Source: JANYCO01 sp035535995
GTDB lineage: Bacteria; Bacteroidota; Bacteroidia; Cytophagales; Cytophagaceae
Length of the DNA stretch: 64,000 bases
Assembly: GCA_035535995.1 (NCBI GenBank)
Contig: DATLOZ010000020.1
Coordinates: forward strand, 124,001-188,000
Direction: 5' to 3'
Both the position numbers and the translations under genes were made by a program. Of this stretch, positions 56,259 to 64,000 are shown piece after piece. Each line of letters begins with the position of its first letter. Positions within the stretch are counted from its first letter, which is position 1. The notes beneath the pieces are model-generated. The model was given only the letters and a program-made list of their open reading frames with translations, had not been told where the DNA came from and searched no databases.

Positions 56259-58883
56259 TTAACGATTATACTGCGAATTGATCAGATCCGCTACAATGCC
56301 CGTCCAGCCTGTTTGGTGGGAGGCACCGATGCCGATACCGTCGTCGCCGTGGAAATATTCGTAGAATAAAATATAATCCCTGAAATGCGGATCGGTCTGG
56401 AATTTTTCGCAATCGCCGTACACTGCGCGTCGTTTGTTTTTATCCAGCGCAAAGATCTTGATCAGGCGTTTGCTTAGTTCATCTACTATTTGTGAGAGAT
56501 TCATCTTCTTGCCTGATCCGGTTGGATATTCAATGCTGAATTCTTCCTGGTAATAATTGTCGAATTTTTTTAGAGACTCGATGATCATATAATTCACGGG
56601 GAACCATACCGGCCCGCGCCAGTTGGAATTTCCACCGAACATACCTGTGTTGGATTCGCCTGGCATATATTCTACAGTGTATTTGTTCGCTTCCCAGGAG
56701 AAGGTATAAGGATTTTCTTTGTGGTATTTCGACAAAGCGCGAATTCCAAATTCGGAAAGGAACTCTGTTTCATCCAACATTCTTTTTAAGATCGAGCGAA
56801 GGCGGCTCTCGCGTACCAAAGACAGTCTACGCTTGATCCCTAGGTGCGGTACTTCGCGCGTAGATACAAGTGAAGCCAGTTCCGGGCGGTAGCTTAGGAA
56901 CCATTCCAATCTGCGTTTGAAGTGTGGAAATTTATCGATGATATGCGGTTGCAGGGTTTCAACGGCAAACAATGGAATTAAGCCTACCATCGAGCGTACT
57001 TTCAGAGGTGTGTAATTGCCATCGTGTGTGTTGAGTACATCGTAGAAGAATTCATCTTCTTCGTTCCAGAGGTTAAGTCCACCGCCGCTCAGGTTGGCGA
57101 TCGCTCCGGCGATGTGCATGAAGTGTTCGAAAAACTTGGAAGCGGTATCTTCATAAGCAGAATTTTTCTGCGCCAGCTCCAGCGCAATCCGCATCATATC
57201 GAGCGAGTACATAGCCATCCAGCTCGTACCGTCGGCTTGTTCAATACTTCCACCCATTGGCAATGGCGCGCTGCGGTCGAATACTCCGATGTTATCAAGC
57301 CCAAGGAAGCCGCCTTCAAAGATGTTGTGTCCCTGGCTGTCTTTGCGGTTTACCCACCAGGTAAAGTTTAGCATGAGTTTATGAAATACTCTTTCGAGGA
57401 AATTGAGATCACCTTTTCCAAACTGGTCTCGCTCGATCTCATACACGCGCCAGGCGGCCCAGGCGTGCACGGGAGGGTTTACGTCGCTGAAGCTCCACTC
57501 GTATGCAGGGATCTGTCCGTTCGGGTGCATATACCATTCGCGGAGCAGCAGGATCAATTGTCTTTTTGCAAAATCCGGATCGATCACCGCGATCGGGATA
57601 CAGTGGAAAGCCAGGTCCCATGCGGCATACCAGGGGTATTCCCATTTATCCGGCATGGAAATAATCTCCATGTTGTTGAGATGTTTCCAGTCTTTATTAC
57701 GGCCATACTTACGGCTTTCCGCAGGACTGGAATCGTTATCGCCCTTGAGCCAGATGGAAACATCGTAGTAGTAAAATTGTTTGGTCATCAGCATGCCGGC
57801 AAATGCCTGGCGCTGGATATTCTTAAGGTCAGTATCGTCAAGCTTTCCGGCTACTTCGTTGTAAAAAGTATCTGCTTCTTTGATCCTTGCACGGAATATA
57901 TAATCAAAATCATCGAACGCATTTTTCAAAGGAGTTTCCGAAAGACGCAAACGGATCTCTTTGGATTTTCCCGGTTCCACTACATACGCATAACGCAGGG
58001 AAGCCTTGGTACCTGTGAGTTCTGGGTTGATCGATTTTTTATCGTCGTTTACAACGTAATCATTAATACCATCCTTCCAGTATCCTGGCGTAGGCTCGTG
58101 GCCATAGACAGAGACATGGTTGGTTTCATTGTCGCAGAAAAGAAGCTCAGGATTTCCTTCGTAGTGCAAATGATAGAGGCCCCAGTCTTTGTGCTCTACG
58201 TGCAGCATTTTATTAGCGCCTGCGGTAATAGTAGGCTTATAATCACCGGGCAAGAACGACCAGAAATTTCTAAACCAGATGGTGGGTAAAAGATGGATAG
58301 GAGCCGGCTCAGTGCCGCGGTTGTGTATAGTGATACGGATGCAGATGTCTTCCATATCGGCTTTGGCGTATTCGGTGAAAACATCAAAATATTTGTTTTC
58401 GTCGAAGATGCCTGTATCTACCAATTCGTATTCGGGTTTTTGTCTTCCGCGTACGCGGTTTTCCACTACGAGGTCTTCGTACGGATAGCGGTTTTGCGGA
58501 TATTTGTAAAGAAACTTCATGTAGGAATGTGTAGGCGTACTGTCGAGATAGTAGTAATACTCTTTCACATCTTCGCCATGATTTCCCTGGTTTCCGGTAA
58601 GTCCGAAAAGTCTTTCTTTGAGAAAAGGATCTTTCTCATTCCACATCGCCATGGAAAAACAAATAAATTGTTTGTAGTCGCAAATTCCGGAGATCCCATC
58701 TTCTCCCCAGCGGTAGGCACGGCTGCGCGATTGAGTGAAGTCAAAATACTCCCAGGCCGAGCCTTCGGGACTATAATCTTCCCGCACTGTTCCCCATTGT
58801 CTTTCGGATAAATAAGGTCCCCATTTTTTCCAACCTCTGTTACTTCTTGTTAACGCTACTCTGTCTTTCTCGATATTGGACAT
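56259..58883 (-). CDS. GH63-like (MGH1-type) glucosidase
   Basis: An 874-residue cytosolic glycoside hydrolase related to mannosyl-oligosaccharide glucosidase (GH63 C-terminal (alpha/alpha)6 domain). The N-terminal part (about 1-330) is a beta-sandwich; the catalytic part (about 370-870) has DKWEYPWYAAWDLAFHCIP, the family's substrate-binding acid region, EGGFLGLDNIGVFDRS (about 525) and NWRGPVWFPVNYMI (about 760). There is no signal peptide, so the substrate is internal, for example trehalose, glucosylglycerate or short alpha-glucans; not determined. It has its own terminator and is divergent from glpD across a repeat. Confidence 0.88.
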   Translation of the reverse strand: MSNIEKDRVALTRSNRGWKKWGPYLSERQWGTVREDYSPEGSAWEYFDFTQSRSRAYRWGEDGISGICDYKQFICFSMAMWNEKDPFLKERLFGLTGNQGNHGEDVKEYYYYLDSTPTHSYMKFLYKYPQNRYPYEDLVVENRVRGRQKPEYELVDTGIFDENKYFDVFTEYAKADMEDICIRITIHNRGTEPAPIHLLPTIWFRNFWSFLPGDYKPTITAGANKMLHVEHKDWGLYHLHYEGNPELLFCDNETNHVSVYGHEPTPGYWKDGINDYVVNDDKKSINPELTGTKASLRYAYVVEPGKSKEIRLRLSETPLKNAFDDFDYIFRARIKEADTFYNEVAGKLDDTDLKNIQRQAFAGMLMTKQFYYYDVSIWLKGDNDSSPAESRKYGRNKDWKHLNNMEIISMPDKWEYPWYAAWDLAFHCIPIAVIDPDFAKRQLILLLREWYMHPNGQIPAYEWSFSDVNPPVHAWAAWRVYEIERDQFGKGDLNFLERVFHKLMLNFTWWVNRKDSQGHNIFEGGFLGLDNIGVFDRSAPLPMGGSIEQADGTSWMAMYSLDMMRIALELAQKNSAYEDTASKFFEHFMHIAGAIANLSGGGLNLWNEEDEFFYDVLNTHDGNYTPLKVRSMVGLIPLFAVETLQPHIIDKFPHFKRRLEWFLSYRPELASLVSTREVPHLGIKRRLSLVRESRLRSILKRMLDETEFLSEFGIRALSKYHKENPYTFSWEANKYTVEYMPGESNTGMFGGNSNWRGPVWFPVNYMIIESLKKFDNYYQEEFSIEYPTGSGKKMNLSQIVDELSKRLIKIFALDKNKRRAVYGDCEKFQTDPHFRDYILFYEYFHGDDGIGIGASHQTGWTGIVADLINSQYNR

Positions 58884-59197
58884 ACTAAAATTTATTATTT
58901 CGATTTATAGATTTTCTCTTAATTGTTAATGCTCATTTTGGATATAGATGCCGGATGCCAGATGGATACATCGTAAATTCTTATCCTGATAGTTGAAATG
59001 ATTTTTAACTATCAGGTATCCGGCATCTGGTATCTTGTATCCAATTCACGCAGTTCCGATATGAACTCCAGTGGAAGGTATTTCGATTTTTGGCTTGTAA
59101 AATACCCATAATAATACTAAAATAACTTTAAATATTCAGGAAGAACCGCAATTGCTTTTCAACATTTTTTAGTTAGTTTGTCTGAAGAATAGTATTT
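58884..59197. other. Divergent intergenic region (314 bp) with a repeat
   Basis: Spacer between the GH63-like gene and glpD, holding the repeat at 58946-59040 and AT-rich flanks. Just upstream of glpD there is TTAGTTTG (59171-59178), one base off the -7 consensus. Nothing else was recognised. Confidence 0.4.
58946..59040. repeat. CCAGATACCAGAT-family palindromic repeat, copy 2
   Basis: AGATGCCGGAT (58946-58956) pairs with ATCCGGCATCT (59018-59028), and an inner perfect 10-bp stem CCTGATAGTT / AACTATCAGG (58985-58994 with 59007-59016) is nested inside. The words GATGCCAGAT and GGCATCTGGTATC are shared with copy 1 at 25602-25670. Confidence 0.75.
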
Positions 59198-60853
59198 ATG
59201 ACCAGAGAATTTAGTTATCAGTATAGGCAAGATTACTTACTAGATCTTTCCAAGGACGTTCAGGATTTAGTAGTAGTGGGAGGAGGAATTACAGGCGCCG
59301 GTATATTGCTCGACGCTACAACACGTGGCATGAAAGCAGCGCTTTTCGAAATGCAGGATTTTGCCGAAGGCACGTCTAGTCGTTCTACTAAGCTCGTCCA
59401 TGGCGGACTACGCTATCTGAAGCAATTTGAATTTTCCCTTGTAAAAGAAGTAGGCCGCGAGCGTGCAATCGTATTTGAAAACGGACCGCACGTGACTAAA
59501 TCCGAACCTATGCTTTTGCCTATCATCAAGAAAGGCAGCATCGGCCCGATTGGTGCGCTGTTTGGCATGTGGCTCTACGATAAGCTGGCAGGTGTAAAGG
59601 ATAAAGAAAAAAGAAGAATACTCAACAAGATCAGCGTGCAAGCGCTGGAACCCTTTCTGCGAGACGATATTTTAAGATCCGGCGTTTACTACTATGAATA
59701 TCGAACCGACGATTCACGCCTTGCGATGGAAGTGATCAAGGAAGCGATCGATAGAAAGGCAAACGCGCTGAACTATTGCAAGGTCACAGGATTTCTTTAC
59801 AACGGCGATAAAATTTCCGGTGTGCAGGTGACCGATCTTCTTACAGGAAATACTTATGAAGTAAAAGCCAAAGCAGTGGTTAATGCCACCGGCCCTTGGG
59901 TAGACGAAACAGATGCATTTGATAATACGTCAAGGCAAAATAAACTACTTCTTTCCAAAGGTGTACACATCGTAGTAGACGCTTCCAAACTGCCGATCGG
60001 ACAAGCGATGTATTTCGATGCTGGCGCAGGCCGTATGGTCTTTGCGATCCCCCGCGAAGGGAAGGTTTATATCGGTACTACAGAAACAGAATACAAACAG
60101 GAAATCAGTCGCCCTCAGATCACGAAAGAAGATCGCAATTACTTGCTGGGCGCGGTCAATGCGATGTTCCATGATATTCGTTTAAATCCTGAAGACGTAG
60201 AATCAGGCTGGGCTGGCTTAAGGCCACTGATCAAACAGGAAGGAAAGAAGCCCGGAGAAATTTCCCGTAAGGATGAAACTTTTGTATATCCTTCGGGCCT
60301 GATCTCAATTGCAGGCGGAAAACTTACTGGTTACCGCAAAATGGCGGAGCGCATTGTAGACCTTGTATCACAAAGGCTACAGCAGCAGTACCAACTTTCT
60401 TTTTCTCCTTGTGTTACCGACAAAACGCCAATTTCCGGAGGCAAGGTAGGAGGAAGCGAACATTTTGATCAATATGTGGAACAGAAAGTAAAAGAGGTCA
60501 AACTTCCCGGCTGGAGCGAGGAAGAGGTCCGGAAGATCGTGCATCGGTATGGATCTAATTGTGACCTGGTGTTTGCTATTACCAATTCCAGGATTATTGC
60601 CGGTCATGGCCTGTCGCCCGCACGTGTGGCGGAATTGGAGTATTCGATCCGGCACGAAATGACTGTTTCCCCGCTCGATTTTTTTGTGCGCCGCACTTCA
60701 GCAGCGTATTTTGATATTCAAACCGTATTAAAGGAAAAAGATGAGGTATTTGCTTATATGGAACAACGCCTACACTGGAACAGCAGTATTTCGACTAAAT
60801 TCAGACTTGACTTAGAACGGGAATTGGAATATCTTACCAGTCTGAAAAAGTGA
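59198..60853 (+). CDS. glpD: Aerobic glycerol-3-phosphate dehydrogenase
   Basis: An FAD-dependent, membrane-bound enzyme that oxidises glycerol-3-phosphate to dihydroxyacetone phosphate and passes electrons to quinone. 551 residues. The FAD fingerprint is VVVGGGITGAGILLDA near 25-40; the family motif GTSSRSTKLVHGGLRYL is at about 57-73 and GGKLTGYRKMAERI near 374. The C-terminal DAO-C helical domain ends the protein. No glpK or glpF adjoins, so glycerol uptake is encoded elsewhere. The histidine kinase starts 37 bp after it, but the kinase is not obviously part of the pathway. Confidence 0.93.
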   Translation: MTREFSYQYRQDYLLDLSKDVQDLVVVGGGITGAGILLDATTRGMKAALFEMQDFAEGTSSRSTKLVHGGLRYLKQFEFSLVKEVGRERAIVFENGPHVTKSEPMLLPIIKKGSIGPIGALFGMWLYDKLAGVKDKEKRRILNKISVQALEPFLRDDILRSGVYYYEYRTDDSRLAMEVIKEAIDRKANALNYCKVTGFLYNGDKISGVQVTDLLTGNTYEVKAKAVVNATGPWVDETDAFDNTSRQNKLLLSKGVHIVVDASKLPIGQAMYFDAGAGRMVFAIPREGKVYIGTTETEYKQEISRPQITKEDRNYLLGAVNAMFHDIRLNPEDVESGWAGLRPLIKQEGKKPGEISRKDETFVYPSGLISIAGGKLTGYRKMAERIVDLVSQRLQQQYQLSFSPCVTDKTPISGGKVGGSEHFDQYVEQKVKEVKLPGWSEEEVRKIVHRYGSNCDLVFAITNSRIIAGHGLSPARVAELEYSIRHEMTVSPLDFFVRRTSAAYFDIQTVLKEKDEVFAYMEQRLHWNSSISTKFRLDLERELEYLTSLKK

Positions 60854-60890
60854 TAGTTTACCTTGTACCCACCCCTGGGTATTTATAAGT

Positions 60891-62225
60891 ATGAAAAATC
60901 AGTTCCGGCAATTAATCATCCGATTAAGAAGATACATCCCGCTCAACCGCGAAGTACGGAATGAATACAAAAGGATCTTACTGACGATACAGGTGACACT
61001 GCTTGGTATAATAGCCTGCTTTCTTTTTACTTTAGTTGATCTACTGCGCCAACAATATCTTAGCATGGCACAAGACATAAGTGCAATGCTGGTCTTTGTG
61101 CTTGCGATCGGATTGATCTATAAAGGAAAATTCCAGGCAGGAAAAATATCGGTGATCCTGTATAGCTGTCTTACTATTACACTAAACTCCTCCAGAGAAG
61201 GAAGGCACGCAGGCAATGAATTTCTTTGGTTTCCTATCCTGGCAGGGATCTTCTTGTTTTTCTCATCCAAAGAAAAAAATTATATCCTGGTTTGTTTTGT
61301 TGTGGCGCTCGCCTGTATCTTTTTCCTGGAGTATACAGACTATTCATTTAATCTCTACGAATACCAGTTGTCTGAATTCAGTTACCTGAATTTCCTGCTT
61401 AGCTTTATAGTAGGGGTGAGCATGGTTTGCTTGTACATGGTCTATCTTATCAAGGTAAATGCAGATTCGGAAAAAAAACTGGCGCGATTGAATCATACGT
61501 TGTTGCTGCGCAACGAGAATTTAAAAAAGATCAACAACGAGCTGGATAGCTTTGTTTACAAGGCTTCGCACGACATGCGCGCGCCACTCACATCGCTGTT
61601 GGGGTTGATCGATATCAGCAAAAGAGAAACAGATCCGATCATGTTGAATAATTTCCTTGAGCTGCAGGCCAAGTCGATCCGCAAGCTGGATGGTTATATT
61701 GTCGATATTCTCAATATCTCCCGCAATGCAAGAATGGCGCTACAGGAAGTGCCGATCGATTTTAAAGAGATGATCGGGCAGATCTATGATCAGCTGTATT
61801 ATATCGACAATTGCGCAAAAGTGAAAAAGGTTACGGAGATCGAGGGCAAAAGCTTTTTTGTTTCTGATCCGGTTCGTCTCAATATGATCCTGAATAATCT
61901 TATATCCAACAGCATTCGTTACGCAGATTTTTCTAAGGATGAACCTACGATCACTATAAAAGTAAAGATCTCCGAAGAAGCAGTAGAGATCGTGGTGTAT
62001 GACAATGGTGCAGGAATTTCTGACGAGCATTTGGGAAAAGTATTTAACATGTTTTACCGCGGCACCGAAACCAACAATGGCTCGGGGCTTGGATTATACA
62101 TCGTAAAAGAAACGCTCAACAAGCTCAAAGGTACGATTGTAGTAAAATCAGAGTATCGAAAATTTACAGAGATCACGATCACGGTGCCGAATAGCGCTTC
62201 GAATTATATGACGAGTTATGAATAA
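60891..62225 (+). CDS. Membrane sensor histidine kinase
   Basis: 444 residues. Six predicted transmembrane helices (about 29-50, 60-77, 85-100, 112-125, 130-147, 163-190) make up a membrane-embedded sensor with no large outer loop. A short coiled coil leads to the HisKA domain with phosphorylated His227 in KASHDMRAPLTS, and then the HATPase domain has the N box (NLISNSIRYAD, about 344), DNGAGIS (about 378) and GSGLGLYIV (about 403). No response regulator gene is adjacent, so it is an orphan kinase. Its last codons (AGT TAT GAA TAA) repeat the AT-rich word GAGTTATGAA. A CATTGCGAGG element follows. Confidence 0.92.
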   Translation: MKNQFRQLIIRLRRYIPLNREVRNEYKRILLTIQVTLLGIIACFLFTLVDLLRQQYLSMAQDISAMLVFVLAIGLIYKGKFQAGKISVILYSCLTITLNSSREGRHAGNEFLWFPILAGIFLFFSSKEKNYILVCFVVALACIFFLEYTDYSFNLYEYQLSEFSYLNFLLSFIVGVSMVCLYMVYLIKVNADSEKKLARLNHTLLLRNENLKKINNELDSFVYKASHDMRAPLTSLLGLIDISKRETDPIMLNNFLELQAKSIRKLDGYIVDILNISRNARMALQEVPIDFKEMIGQIYDQLYYIDNCAKVKKVTEIEGKSFFVSDPVRLNMILNNLISNSIRYADFSKDEPTITIKVKISEEAVEIVVYDNGAGISDEHLGKVFNMFYRGTETNNGSGLGLYIVKETLNKLKGTIVVKSEYRKFTEITITVPNSASNYMTSYE

Positions 62226-62236
62226 TAATTTTTTCT

Positions 62237-62398
62237 GTCATTGCGAGGAGTTTCCGACGATAGTCGGGAGCGAGGAAGCAATCCGTTTGCTACGCAGCCC
62301 TGTTAATTTGAAACCAGCAGTACATACAGACGGGCTCGGCTGCGAGGTCAACGGATTGCTTCGTCATTCCGCCTACGGCGTCATTCCTCGCAATGACG
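62237..62398. repeat. CATTGCGAGG inverted-repeat element, copy 2 (about 162 bp)
   Basis: Outer arms GTCATTGCGAGGA (62237-62249) and its complement ending at 62397 pair over 12-13 bp; inward GAAGCAATCCGT (about 62274-62285) pairs with ACGGATTGCTTC (about 62351-62362). The centre (about 62296-62340, with GCCCTGTTAATTT and ACGGGCTCGGC) aligns to the reverse complement of the centre of copy 1. Extra TCGGGAGCGAGG and GCCTACGGCGTCATTCC stretches make it slightly longer. It lies between convergent genes. Confidence 0.85.
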
Positions 62399-62409
62399 TA
62401 GATAACAAA

Positions 62410-62447
62410 AAATAAAAACCCCAGCCATAAGCCAGGGTTTATTTTTT
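62410..62447. terminator. Probable two-way terminator between the kinase and purF genes
   Basis: A 6-bp stem AAACCC (62416-62421) pairs with GGGTTT (62435-62440); both sides are followed by T runs (TATTTTTTAG on the plus strand, and the complement of AAAAAATAAAAA on the minus strand). It serves convergent genes ending at 62225 and 62474. Confidence 0.6.
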
Positions 62448-62473
62448 AGTGATTTATATTCTTATAAAAAATC

Positions 62474-64000
62474 TTAGTAAGCTCTTACCACTTTTCCTTC
62501 CATAAAATACATGAAGGCTTTGTTCACCACACGGTTACCGCCCGGAGTAGGATAGTCGCCGGTGAAGTACCAGTCGCCAAGATGGTTTGGACAGGATTTG
62601 TGAAGGTTGTCTACTGTTTGATAAACGATCTGGATTTCTGCTTTGCAATCTTTTGGTGTTACAATCTCAGCGATCTTGTTGGAGATCTGATCGTAGGTAA
62701 ATGGCTCGTAAAGTTCTTTCACATGGTTGATCATGTTTCCGCTCAGGTTATTGATCGAAGTTTTACATTTTTCGTAAACCGAATCGAGCAGGTTCTCTTG
62801 TTTTGTTTCTTTCAACAATTCCAACATCGCACGGAAAGCTACAAATTCCTTGACCTTCGACATATCAATGCCATAGCAGTCAGGATAGCGGATCTGTGGA
62901 GCAGAAGACACTATCACGATCTTTTTCGGACCAAGTTTGTCGAGCATTCGGATGATGCTTTTTTCCAGTGTAGTACCTCTCACAATGGAGTCGTCGATGA
63001 TAACGATGTTATCTACGCCTTTGTTGATCACCTCGTAAGTGGTATCGTAAAGGTTGGTAACAAAATTATCGCGCTGATCATCGGAAGTGATGAATGAGCG
63101 AAGTTTGGCATCTTTGATCACCATCTTTTCCACTCTAGGGCGGAAAGACAATGCTTTAAAAAGATCTTCTCCCTTGAGTGCGCCGTCAGTCACAGCTTTT
63201 TTGCGGTAGCGCGCCATATATTCCTCAAGCCCGGACATCATGCCCAGGAAGGCAGTCTCTGCAGTGTTTGGCACATAAGAGAAAACAGTATTTTCAAGAT
63301 CATACCCGATCGATTCCAGGATCTGAGGATAAAGGCAATGACCTAATTTTTTTCTTTCTGAATAAATATCCGGATCGGAAGCGCGGGAGAAATAGATACG
63401 CTCGAAAGAGCATGATTTTTTTTCTACTTGTTCAATGAATTGCTTCTGCGCATAGTCACCGTTCTTTTCGATGATCAAGGCATGTCCTGGTTCTACTTCT
63501 TTGATCTGATCGTATTCTACATTGAAAGCGATCTTGATAGCTGGTTTTTCAGAAGCTACGACCACCACTTCATCGTTGGCATAATAGTAAGCAGGTCTGA
63601 TCCCGGCAGGGTCGCGGGCTACGAAAGAAGCGCCGTATCCGGTAATGCCAGCCATAGTATATCCACCGTCAAAATCCTTAGCGGCACGCATCAATACGCG
63701 TTGCAGATCAAGCTCGCTTTCGATGATGTCGGAAATTTCGCGGTTGGTATATTGGTCTTTGTATTTATCAAAAATATCCTGGTTCTCTTCGTCAAGGAAG
63801 TGTCCCATCTTTTCCATTACAGTTACCGTGTCGGTTTTCTCTTTCGGGTGCTGGCCGATATCAACCAGTTTGCGGAAAAGTTCATCCACGTTGGTCATAT
63901 TGAAATTTCCGGCGAGCGCCAGGTTACGGCTTCTCCAGTTATTTTGACGCAGGAAGGGATGGCAGTTTTCTATTTCGTTGTTGCCATGTGTACCATAGCG
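62474..64000 (-). CDS. purF: Amidophosphoribosyltransferase-like protein, N-terminus outside the window
   Basis: First committed step of purine synthesis: moves the amide of glutamine to PRPP. The frame runs past base 64000 without a stop; at least 508 residues are visible. The upstream part reads RYGTHGNNEIENCHPF and LALAGNFNMTNVDEL in frame, which is the glutaminase (GATase-2) domain, whose catalytic cysteine would lie just outside the window. The PRPP-binding loop VIIDDSIVRGTT lies about 290 residues before the C-terminus-proximal end of the barrel. The sequence is longer and more insertion-rich than E. coli PurF, matching the second PurF-type enzyme common in Bacteroidota. An internal ATG (63898) is not the start. 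Confidence 0.88.
   Translation of the reverse strand, partial: RYGTHGNNEIENCHPFLRQNNWRSRNLALAGNFNMTNVDELFRKLVDIGQHPKEKTDTVTVMEKMGHFLDEENQDIFDKYKDQYTNREISDIIESELDLQRVLMRAAKDFDGGYTMAGITGYGASFVARDPAGIRPAYYYANDEVVVVASEKPAIKIAFNVEYDQIKEVEPGHALIIEKNGDYAQKQFIEQVEKKSCSFERIYFSRASDPDIYSERKKLGHCLYPQILESIGYDLENTVFSYVPNTAETAFLGMMSGLEEYMARYRKKAVTDGALKGEDLFKALSFRPRVEKMVIKDAKLRSFITSDDQRDNFVTNLYDTTYEVINKGVDNIVIIDDSIVRGTTLEKSIIRMLDKLGPKKIVIVSSAPQIRYPDCYGIDMSKVKEFVAFRAMLELLKETKQENLLDSVYEKCKTSINNLSGNMINHVKELYEPFTYDQISNKIAEIVTPKDCKAEIQIVYQTVDNLHKSCPNHLGDWYFTGDYPTPGGNRVVNKAFMYFMEGKVVRAY

Noticed and set aside
57381..58289. 302-codon open frame on the plus strand
   Set aside because: It lies wholly inside the GH63-like gene on the other strand, whose protein has conserved family motifs throughout; the antisense translation has no domain-like pattern.
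62218..62415. 65-codon open frame
   Set aside because: It consists of the CATTGCGAGG repeat element and has no signal, motif or promoter.
63898..64000. Taking the ATG at 63898 as the start of the purF-like gene
   Set aside because: In-frame codons upstream encode conserved glutaminase sequence (RYGTHGNN, LAGNFN) to the window edge, so the gene is simply cut by the boundary.

Overview
The window reads as chromosomal DNA of a free-living member of the Bacteroidota. The evidence is type IX secretion (T9SS) cargo with type A and type B C-terminal sorting domains, a PorP/SprF-like protein, a GSCFA protein, a 7TMR-DISM receptor, DUF5777 and DUF6526 proteins, and several upstream sites matching the phylum's -7 element TAnnTTTG. 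Base composition and gene style are even across the window. I see no tRNA, rRNA, CRISPR array, prophage or intact insertion sequence. The order or genus cannot be fixed from this sequence alone; Chitinophagia- or Sphingobacteriia-like lineages fit.

Layout. 1-7.3 kb: an edge-truncated membrane protein, PEP synthase with a tandem universal-stress protein, and a three-gene ABC exporter unit (lipoprotein adaptor, FtsX-type permease, LolD-type ATPase). 7.6-17.7 kb: a Gfo/Idh/MocA oxidoreductase, a GSCFA protein, a DUF255 thioredoxin-fold protein, a lipoprotein, a secreted beta-helix enzyme resembling GH87, PriA and a small secreted protein. 17.8-23.5 kb: a 329-bp inverted-repeat element, a glycosyltransferase overlapping an asparagine synthetase, a MazG-like enzyme, a rhomboid protease, HisIE and two very small exported proteins. 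23.6-29.4 kb: a 7TM receptor carrying a transposase-type zinc ribbon, a GH3-family protein, an orphan solute-binding-like protein, YwbE and a secreted phosphatase-superfamily enzyme. 29.6-38.3 kb: the envelope block, with PorP/SprF, a choice-of-anchor-V T9SS protein, a CxnCH lipoprotein, DUF5777, YceI, then an ECF sigma factor / membrane anti-sigma / leucine-rich T9SS protein unit. 38.4-47.7 kb: nitronate monooxygenase, NAD synthetase, TerB, HerA-like ATPase, BaiN-like flavoprotein, PPK2 and an RqcH/NFACT-like protein. 47.8-64 kb: a 1198-residue T9SS repeat protein, Anbu with a transglutaminase-like protease, a DoxX/HxlR divergent pair, DUF6526, a GyrI-like/membrane pair, a GH63-like glucosidase, glycerol-3-phosphate dehydrogenase, a histidine kinase and an edge-truncated amidophosphoribosyltransferase.

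Two loci stand out. At 23.7-25.5 kb a complete seven-transmembrane receptor ends in the Cys4 zinc ribbon and helical head of IS1595-type transposases but has no DDE nuclease; it looks like a membrane-bound regulator that captured a transposase DNA-binding head. At 35.0-38.3 kb an ECF sigma factor is translationally coupled to an anti-sigma-like membrane protein whose periplasmic part ends in a domain resembling the type B sorting domain of the T9SS cargo encoded 11 bp downstream, suggesting a regulator that senses secretion status.

Intergenic DNA is unusually rich in palindromic repeats of at least four families: TTATGAATTATGAGTT-type word repeats (six or more sites), CCAGATACCAGAT-type repeats (two), CATTGCGAGG elements (two copies in opposite orientation) and the 329-bp element. 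Most lie between convergent genes or just after stop codons, and some supply the stop codon and last residues of the neighbouring protein.
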